Part shown: positions 59,456 to 64,000 of the stretch, piece by piece
Numbering within the stretch: the first letter of the stretch is position 1
Layout of the letters: every line of letters begins with the position of its first letter
IMG/VR virus record: IMGVR_UViG_3300046491_000313
Location: 1 to 64,000 of that record
Strand: one strand, 5' to 3'
DNA from: a virus
DNA: 64,000 bases
Program-made: the position numbers and the translations under genes
Notes under the pieces: model-generated
Seen by the model: the letters and a program-made list of their open reading frames with translations, nothing else
Database searches by the model: none
What the model was told of the DNA's origin: nothing

Positions 59456-59757
59456 TGTTTATCGAAATCAATATGCAGCGAACTTACATCTATCTTAGTC
59501 GCTAGAGGACTTTGGTTTTCACCTCTTTCTGGGTCATCGAGAATAGGTTTCACTTGACCATACGCTTCTTTAATAATATGTACGTCAACATTCGTTAATA
59601 AACTTTCCAACTCACCGCGAACAAACTTATCTACATGGTATAACTTCCCTTCTTCGTTCACATAAGCGAATAAAGCTAAGCTCATTTCTGTATTAATTTC
59701 CATATAAGTCGATCTACCTTTCTTTCTAAATAAAATAAGTGCTTTTGTTTCTTTCAT
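59437..59757 (-). CDS. Unknown early protein, 106 residues
   Basis: It starts at 59757 (AGGGGAGTGAT upstream). The product is mixed alpha/beta, ends FDKQGFVSL and has no known motif. It has its own promoter (59787-59814). Confidence 0.7.
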   Translation of the reverse strand: MKETKALILFRKKGRSTYMEINTEMSLALFAYVNEEGKLYHVDKFVRGELESLLTNVDVHIIKEAYGQVKPILDDPERGENQSPLATKIDVSSLHIDFDKQGFVSL

Positions 59758-59786
59758 TATAATCACTCCCCTTTTTGTATATTCTT

Positions 59787-59814
59787 AGTATAATCTATTT
59801 CCAACAATTGTCAA
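59787..59814 (-). promoter_or_regulatory. Early promoter of the 59437 gene
   Basis: TTGACA-16-TATACT on the minus strand, with TTGACAATTGTTG at the -35. Confidence 0.8.
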
Positions 59815-59828
59815 CAAAAAAGAATAAA

Positions 59829-59860
59829 AAAAAATAACGATTATTTTCAATCGTTATTCT
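59829..59860 (-). terminator. Terminator of the 59847 gene
   Basis: AATAACGATT-GAAAAT-AATCGTTATTTTTTTTT is read on the minus strand and overlaps the gene's stop. Confidence 0.8.
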
Positions 59861-60440
59861 TGTCGTTTAGCAATTTTAATCGAATGTTTTTATGGCTTCG
59901 AATTTTCTCGATTAACTCTTCATGAAAATCAAGCGCATAGATATCAGTAGCAAGCGGTATGTAAAAGTTCTCCCCTAATAACGCTAAAGACTCGTCGTTG
60001 TTTCGTTTATTTATGCGATAAACAAATTTTGCTCCAAGTTTTTCGATTTCAAAAGAGATCATCTTTTCGCTTTCACTTTCTTGCATACGAATTTTTCGAA
60101 TCACGATATCGGAAATTTGGTTTACCTTTTCGAGGATAAGCGCATAATGCATGATACTCGTTTTTAAATAACGATACCCATACATTTCGTTTAATTCCTT
60201 CCTAACCACTTCTTCCGAAACGCTCGGTAACACACCTCCATAAAAGACTTCTTCGTGTCTTTCCATTGTTTTCGTATTTACGATAAAATTTACTTCGAAT
60301 AAATCCTCTACGTAATCATGTTCGCTTTCTTCGTTTTCTGCTTCGCTTCCCATTACGATATATTCCGCTGAGTAAACACCTTCCGCTAACTTTCTGTATG
60401 GTTTTAAATCCGCATAATCGACATCAAAATAATAACTCAT
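59847..60440 (-). CDS. Unknown early protein, 197 residues
   Basis: This is an acidic, mixed alpha/beta protein (EDLFEVNFIVNTKTMERHEE; MISFEIEKLGAKFVYRINKR). No motif is recognised. It has its own promoter (60466-60493) and terminator. It is one of the larger early genes here. Confidence 0.7.
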   Translation of the reverse strand: MSYYFDVDYADLKPYRKLAEGVYSAEYIVMGSEAENEESEHDYVEDLFEVNFIVNTKTMERHEEVFYGGVLPSVSEEVVRKELNEMYGYRYLKTSIMHYALILEKVNQISDIVIRKIRMQESESEKMISFEIEKLGAKFVYRINKRNNDESLALLGENFYIPLATDIYALDFHEELIEKIRSHKNIRLKLLNDKNND

Positions 60441-60465
60441 TGTATCTCCCCCTTTATATACGTTT

Positions 60466-60493
60466 ATTATAACAGGATAATAACAATTGTCAA
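60466..60493 (-). promoter_or_regulatory. Early promoter of the 59847 gene
   Basis: TTGACA-16-TATAAT on the minus strand, with TTGACAATTGTTA. Confidence 0.82.
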
Positions 60494-60512
60494 CACGTAA
60501 ACAAACAAAAAA

Positions 60513-60535
60513 AAGACGAATTATTTTTCGCCTTT
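60513..60535 (-). terminator. Terminator after the 60521 gene
   Basis: AAGGCGAA-AAATAA-TTCGTCTTTTTTTTG on the minus strand. Confidence 0.8.
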
Positions 60536-60739
60536 TGTTTTGTCATCGATATTTTTCAGCGCTTCTCCTAACGCTTCAAAATCTTTTCCCTCTAAAACAA
60601 CGTGGAAATCCGTTTCTCTTTTGTCTTCTTCGATAGCAAGAATGTAATAAATATATTCTTTCCCATCGATTTCTTGCATTCTTTTCGTTACGTTAAACTT
60701 ACCTTTTCCGAATGTATGTACGTTAATTGACGTTCTCAT
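60521..60739 (-). CDS. Unknown early protein, 72 residues
   Basis: This small protein (VTKRMQEIDGKEYIYYILAI) overlaps the upstream gene by 4 nt. It shows no known motif; predicted alpha/beta. Confidence 0.68.
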   Translation of the reverse strand: MRTSINVHTFGKGKFNVTKRMQEIDGKEYIYYILAIEEDKRETDFHVVLEGKDFEALGEALKNIDDKTKGEK

Positions 60740-60990
60740 TTCGCTTCACTCTCCTTTATCCATGTATTCGTTAAATTATAAACCAAACCTTTTAATAACG
60801 ACTTTCGATTCATTAACTGTTCACCTGTCTTTAAATCGAATAGCGTTGTGCAATCAAGATCTACACGATTATGTAAATGCGTTAAAATCAAACATACGTT
60901 TCTATTATCATCTAAAACTACATCAAATAAAACCATTTTACCTTCTTTCGTTTTCAATAAAACTTTTGTTTCGTTAATTTGCTTAACCAT
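60736..60990 (-). CDS. Unknown early protein, 84 residues
   Basis: The protein begins MVKQINETKVLLKTKEGKMV. It has a ribosome site AAAAGGGGTGATG before the ATG. It is co-transcribed with the 60521 and 60997 genes. No family known. Confidence 0.68.
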   Translation of the reverse strand: MVKQINETKVLLKTKEGKMVLFDVVLDDNRNVCLILTHLHNRVDLDCTTLFDLKTGEQLMNRKSLLKGLVYNLTNTWIKESEAK

Positions 60991-60996
60991 TCTACA

Positions 60997-61329
60997 TCAC
61001 CCCTTTTCATTTAAACTTTCGTAATAAGAAGTATAGCGAGCTTTTTTCCACGCTTTCCAATTTTCAAGAACCGCTTTTATACGCAACTCCTTAACTTCTT
61101 TAATTTTTTCGATTGTCTTATGTATAATCTCTAACTCTTTTTCTTCCCCAAAATGAATTACTTTTTCTTTATCATTGATAACGATAGATATAAAAATATA
61201 GTTTTCCGCTAGTCCGCCTTTCCATAACTCAGCATAATAGACTTTCTTTTCGTCTTCAAACGATATATAAAACTCTATTATGTCGTTTAACGTGTTGGTG
61301 TCGTACTCAAAATCTACTATTTTAATCAC
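60997..61329 (-). CDS. Unknown early protein, 110 residues
   Basis: The start is a GTG at 61329 with AAGGAG 9 nt upstream; an upstream TTG sits too close to that site. The protein is acidic and alpha/beta (FEYDTNTLNDIIEFYISFED) with a basic end. It heads a three-gene early unit. Confidence 0.68.
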   Translation of the reverse strand: MIKIVDFEYDTNTLNDIIEFYISFEDEKKVYYAELWKGGLAENYIFISIVINDKEKVIHFGEEKELEIIHKTIEKIKEVKELRIKAVLENWKAWKKARYTSYYESLNEKG

Positions 61330-61359
61330 TGTTAACAACTCCTTTATTTATCTACTTCC

Positions 61360-61387
61360 ATTATAAGGAAATAAAAACATTTGTCAA
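61360..61387 (-). promoter_or_regulatory. Early promoter of the 60521-61329 unit
   Basis: TTGACA-16-TATAAT on the minus strand. Confidence 0.82.
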
Positions 61388-61433
61388 CAAAAAAGATCAG
61401 AAAAAATAAAATAAAAAAAAGTATAAAAAGTAG

Positions 61434-61461
61434 TTGACAATTGTTATTTATTGATTATTAT
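61434..61461 (+). promoter_or_regulatory. Early promoter of the 61522 gene
   Basis: TTGACA-16-TATTAT on the plus strand, with TTGACAATTGTTA. It faces away from the promoter at 61360. Confidence 0.78.
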
Positions 61462-61521
61462 GTAGTCAGTAACAAAGGAAAAGATAAAAATAAAAAAATA
61501 AAAAACTCGGAGGAATGTCAA

Positions 61522-61674
61522 ATGACAAAATATCAAGTAATTTATAAAAAGGTTGTATCTTCTTCATCTAATCAAGTAAAGAAATTAGAAAACTCTCTCA
61601 AAAAAGAAGAAGGTAAACAACTAAAAAATTATACTCACCCTTTAAATGATATATACGCTAGTATCCGTAAATAA
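61522..61674 (+). CDS. Small unknown protein, 50 residues
   Basis: The ATG at 61522 follows GGAGGAATGTCAA. The product is basic and Ser-rich (KKVVSSSSNQVKKLENSLKK). It is the only plus gene between two minus units. No family is recognised. Confidence 0.62.
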   Translation: MTKYQVIYKKVVSSSSNQVKKLENSLKKEEGKQLKNYTHPLNDIYASIRK

Positions 61675-61677
61675 AGA

Positions 61678-61705
61678 AAAGACGACCATAAAGTCGTCTT
61701 TTTTA
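61678..61705. terminator. Bidirectional terminator
   Basis: AAGACGAC-CATAAA-GTCGTCTTTTTT serves the plus gene at 61522 and the minus gene at 61703. Confidence 0.85.
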
Positions 61706-61882
61706 CTTATTTAAAAAGCGTAATACTTTGTTGTAGTTCTCGATGTTTTTCTCAAATGGTCGCTCTGTTTGTAGAATCGAAAACACTTCGTTTATAATAT
61801 CATCGAACTGCCAATCCATTCCGTCTAACTCTTGGTACTGTTTCTTACACTTCGCTAATCTTTCTTTATTATATGTATCCAT
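61703..61882 (-). CDS. Small unknown protein, 59 residues
   Basis: The ATG at 61882 has GGGGGAATTAATT upstream. The product begins MDTYNKERLAKCKKQYQELD and is helical. Promoter at 61912-61940 (TTGACA-17-TAAAAT). Confidence 0.7.
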   Translation of the reverse strand: MDTYNKERLAKCKKQYQELDGMDWQFDDIINEVFSILQTERPFEKNIENYNKVLRFLNK

Positions 61883-61911
61883 AATTAATTCCCCCTTTTT
61901 GATATACTCTT

Positions 61912-61940
61912 ATTTTATTAAATTTAAAAACAATTGTCAA
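61912..61940 (-). promoter_or_regulatory. Early promoter of the 61703 gene
   Basis: TTGACA-17-TAAAAT on the minus strand, with TTGACAATTGTTT. Confidence 0.68.
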
Positions 61941-61948
61941 CAAAATTC

Positions 61949-61976
61949 TTTACTTTTTTCTTATGACTGCTATACT
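61949..61976 (+). promoter_or_regulatory. Early promoter of the 62009 gene
   Basis: TTTACT-16-TATACT on the plus strand, 33 nt upstream of the start. Confidence 0.6.
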
Positions 61977-62008
61977 TATATTAAAAGAGAACCAGGGGGA
62001 AAATAAAA

Positions 62009-62299
62009 ATGAAAATCGAAATCGTGTCGTTTAGAAAGGTAATCGAAATGGGGACGAACCCACTGTTTGATATATCGTTTAAATCGGACGGAAAAGTAAA
62101 GCGCATAGCTATCGAAAGAAGTGTTAGCTCCGAGCAAAAGCCGTTCACTATCCTTCGTTCAGGTTATTCGTTTAAAGTAATCGCATTAGAAGAGGAACAC
62201 TTGTTCGAAAAATTCCTTATCCAAAAGCGAAATGTTCACCTATATTTTCTTCAAATTTTGCTCGATGTTCCGCAGCTTCGAGTTAAGCTTATCGTCTAA
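62009..62299 (+). CDS. Unknown early protein, 96 residues
   Basis: It starts after GGGGGAAAATAAAA. It contains VIEMGTNPLFDISFKSDGKV and SVSSEQKPFTILRSGYSFKV. It looks like a small alpha/beta protein. No family known. Confidence 0.68.
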   Translation: MKIEIVSFRKVIEMGTNPLFDISFKSDGKVKRIAIERSVSSEQKPFTILRSGYSFKVIALEEEHLFEKFLIQKRNVHLYFLQILLDVPQLRVKLIV

Positions 62300-62315
62300 T
62301 TAACGAAATTACATA

Positions 62316-62348
62316 CGAAAAAAACGAGGGTTATCGGTCCTCGTTTTT
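62316..62348. terminator. Bidirectional terminator
   Basis: AAAACGAGG-GTTATCGGT-CCTCGTTTTTC serves the plus and minus genes on its sides. Confidence 0.85.
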
Positions 62349-62349
62349 C

Positions 62350-62772
62350 TTATAGATAGAACGATTGGATTCGTTTAAACTGTACTAGCGTGCAATAGAT
62401 ATGTACGTCCCATTCACGGTTATTAAATCGAATACGTAAAACAGCATGCGATTGATCTTTTCGTTTTTTCTTCGCACCTAATGCGCCTCCTACAACCATT
62501 CCGATAGGTCCCGCAATAACGCCGCCTGTTATCGCTCCTACTGCCGCTTTTCCTACGTTTCTTTCTGACGTAATGTTTTCGTACCACTGAATATCAAGAA
62601 CGGTACACGTTAAATCTGACGCAAATCCGTACTGCAATATTAACTTCCCTTTCTTATCGTGTTGGTAAATATCGATTGTTTCACGGTTATGATCGAAATA
62701 CTTTACATTCGGAAACCCTCCGATGTATCCAACCGTTTCTCTTTTTCTCGTAAGCTCTTTCCAAATTCCCAT
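62350..62772 (-). CDS. Early protein with Gly-rich membrane segment, 140 residues
   Basis: The start at 62772 is supported by AAGGGAGTGAT. A Gly-rich hydrophobic stretch (VGAITGGVIAGPIGMVVGGA, about residues 85-104) resembles glycine-zipper membrane segments; the flanks are basic. It could insert into the host membrane. No family is recognised. Confidence 0.7.
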   Translation of the reverse strand: MGIWKELTRKRETVGYIGGFPNVKYFDHNRETIDIYQHDKKGKLILQYGFASDLTCTVLDIQWYENITSERNVGKAAVGAITGGVIAGPIGMVVGGALGAKKKRKDQSHAVLRIRFNNREWDVHIYCTLVQFKRIQSFYL

Positions 62773-62793
62773 AATTATCACTCCCTTTTCCAT

Positions 62794-62822
62794 AACTTAA
62801 TCGCATTGTTGCTTTTTGTCAA
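62794..62822 (-). promoter_or_regulatory. Weak early promoter of the 62350 gene
   Basis: TTGACA-17-TAAGTT on the minus strand. Confidence 0.45.
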
Positions 62823-62834
62823 GAAAAAAGATCA

Positions 62835-62868
62835 AAAAAAGAAGACGAAGAATTACTCCTCGTCTTTT
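62835..62868 (-). terminator. Terminator after the 62853 gene
   Basis: GACGAG-GAGTAATT-CTTCGTC then TTCTTTTTTTG on the minus strand, overlapping the gene end. Confidence 0.75.
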
Positions 62869-63299
62869 CTCGGTAGTTTATCGGTAGGCTTTAACTTCTT
62901 AAATACGCCTTCTACGTATAAAATTTCGTACATTGAACGCCCTCTACGTAGTGGAATGTTGTACTTTTTACCGTCTGAACCTATGAAGTGTTCGGCGAAT
63001 GAATCCGAGGACTCTTTTAGCAATCTTCGCTTTATTTGAGCTTCGGATAAGAACGGGTGTTCTTCTTTTCTTACCTTGTATGGGTCCGTATCCTTTATTT
63101 CTTCCATTAAAATATACTGCGTTAAGCGCGATAGTAGATTCGAAGGTGGTCTTAGCTCTACTTGTTCAACATAAGCGTCAATCAACTCTTCGATTTTCTC
63201 TATACGTTTTTCTCTGTCACCAATTCTTGCGTCAATAAGGCGCTGTGTGTACTCTTCTAATTCTTTTACGTAATCACCTTTAGGATTAAAGATATACAT
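62853..63299 (-). CDS. Hypothetical protein beside a sigma-like regulator, 148 residues
   Basis: The start at 63299 is chosen because GGGGG lies 10 nt upstream; it overlaps the upstream gene by 14 nt. The protein is helical and basic (YVKELEEYTQRLIDARIGDR). It is probably co-translated with the regulator. Function is unknown. Confidence 0.68.
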   Translation of the reverse strand: MYIFNPKGDYVKELEEYTQRLIDARIGDREKRIEKIEELIDAYVEQVELRPPSNLLSRLTQYILMEEIKDTDPYKVRKEEHPFLSEAQIKRRLLKESSDSFAEHFIGSDGKKYNIPLRRGRSMYEILYVEGVFKKLKPTDKLPRKDEE

Positions 63300-63612
63300 C
63301 GTTGTCATACCCCCATGCTGCAAATACTGCTGCGATTTTTTCTACGGCTTTTTCTTTTCGTTTATATACCATTGATACCGCGCAATCCATTTCTTTCGCA
63401 ACGATTGTCTGCGTTTGATCCTGGTAGTACAAACGTTCAACTGTTTCATGTTCAAGCGGCGTTAACTTCGCTTTTTTAATCGCTAATTCTACGTCCGATA
63501 ACAATTCACTCGCTTCTAAATCCGATTGGTAATAACGTCTTGAAGCAAAAAACGGTAAATTTACTAAGAATCTTTCCATACCTTCTTTTGTTGATAATGA
63601 TTTTTTTGTCAT
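63286..63612 (-). CDS. Sigma-region-4 / ArpU-like transcriptional regulator
   Basis: This 108-residue protein has a sigma-region-4 helix-turn-helix: LTPLEHETVERLYYQDQTQT, then VAKEMDCAVSMVYKRKEKAV. Similar small phage proteins (ArpU, RinA types) switch on late genes. The start has GGAGG 5 nt upstream. It is a candidate late-gene activator. Confidence 0.75.
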   Translation of the reverse strand: MTKKSLSTKEGMERFLVNLPFFASRRYYQSDLEASELLSDVELAIKKAKLTPLEHETVERLYYQDQTQTIVAKEMDCAVSMVYKRKEKAVEKIAAVFAAWGYDNDVYL

Positions 63613-63660
63613 GATTTCCTCCAGGTTTTGTTTTTCCCCCTGAAGAATCCCCTCATGAAA

Positions 63661-64000
63661 TTAAATACGTTTATCCATCATTAAATCGATTTGTTTATAA
63701 AGCTCGTTCAATTCCCCATAATTGTAAAGCTCATAATCTACTTCAAACGTATCGATATAAGATTCTGTTTCGTGTTCTAAATCTTCTTTTGAGAAAGAAT
63801 CGTTTCGTTCAATCATACGTTTTAAACGGATATCATCATCACAGTTTACTCGTACGATTTTAAACCCTTCTGCTTTACATCGTTCATACTCGTTAGGCTG
63901 ACGAAGATCTGTTATTAAAATCTTTGTCGCGCCGCAGTACTCGATTGCAAAGTTTACATCTTCGAATAAATGATGTACCCATATATCAGGAGCACGCTTT
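63661..64000 (-). CDS. dNMP/nucleoside monophosphate kinase-like protein, N-terminus outside window
   Basis: The frame is open to the window edge; 112 codons are visible. They include PDIWVHHLFEDVNFAIEYCG, ILITDLRQPNEYERCKAEGF and VNCDDDIRLKRMIERNDSFS, resembling the C-terminal half of phage deoxynucleoside monophosphate kinases (T4 gp1-like). The P-loop would lie outside the window. It fits the dTTP-supply genes at the other end. Confidence 0.75.
   Translation of the reverse strand, partial: KRAPDIWVHHLFEDVNFAIEYCGATKILITDLRQPNEYERCKAEGFKIVRVNCDDDIRLKRMIERNDSFSKEDLEHETESYIDTFEVDYELYNYGELNELYKQIDLMMDKRI

Noticed and set aside
59073-59498. Phe-rich 141-residue ORF in the low-complexity region
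   Set aside because: The protein only mirrors the DNA repeats (FFGE units), has no good start context and overlaps the terminator of the opposite gene.
1-64000. tRNA genes
   Set aside because: I looked for cloverleaf-like segments and T-loop sequences in the gaps and found none convincing.

Overview
The window is a 64 kb piece of a tailed-phage genome from a low-GC Gram-positive host, most likely a Bacillus-type bacterium. The evidence is the strong GGAGG ribosome sites, the frequent GTG/TTG starts, the AT-rich DNA, sigma-A-like promoters, and a head-tail module in the gene order of the B. subtilis PBSX (xkd) family with a sheath and baseplate, which implies a contractile tail. The small terminase resembles the phBC6A51 HTH family. 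I saw no tRNA, rRNA, CRISPR array or insertion sequence. Both window ends cut through genes (thyX at the left, a dNMP-kinase-like gene at the right).

Layout. 1-19.3 kb (minus strand): nucleotide metabolism and DNA replication/repair (thyX with an intein, dut, phoH, nrdF, intron-split nrdE, RuvC-like resolvase, RecB-like nuclease, SNase, thioredoxin, family A DNA polymerase, ssDNA-binding protein, a MazF-like protein, a sigma-like factor). 19.4-26.7 kb: primase, DnaB-like helicase, AAA+ loader, winged-helix initiator-like protein, a replication-relaxation-like protein and, divergently, a small unknown gene behind about 30-bp-phased iterons. 26.7-27.9 kb: three small early genes with sigma-A-like promoters. 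27.9-51.4 kb (minus): late operon read right to left: terL, terS, portal (intron), minor head, scaffold, capsid, connectors, sheath, tail tube (intron), tail chaperones with a -1 slippery site, tape measure, baseplate, fibres, holin, endolysin. 51.5-53.2 kb: tyrosine recombinase (plus) and two small genes (minus). 53.2-54.9 kb: 1.7 kb with almost no protein coding but a candidate minus-strand ncRNA. 54.9-58.6 kb (plus): small unknown genes driven by five near-identical ~100 bp promoter cassettes, each ending in a terminator, a layout typical of host-takeover regions. 59.4-63.3 kb: more small early genes in promoter-terminator units. 63.3-64 kb: a sigma-region-4-like regulator and a dNMP kinase-like gene.

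How it works together. Small early genes use sigma-A-type promoters with a near-constant 16 bp spacer and a palindrome-like TTGACAATTGTTA element. Replication and metabolism operons carry a separate, apparently unreported promoter-like motif (TGAATAATTTT-N9-GGTGTTTAGTA) that a phage sigma-like factor may read. Homing elements are dense: three group I introns in nrdE, one each in the portal and tail-tube genes, an intein in ThyX and two HNH endonucleases. A ~270 bp repeat-rich element occurs twice, once among the replication genes and once between terL and terS. Together with the recombinase and plasmid-like replication proteins, this makes a phage-plasmid lifestyle possible but unproven.
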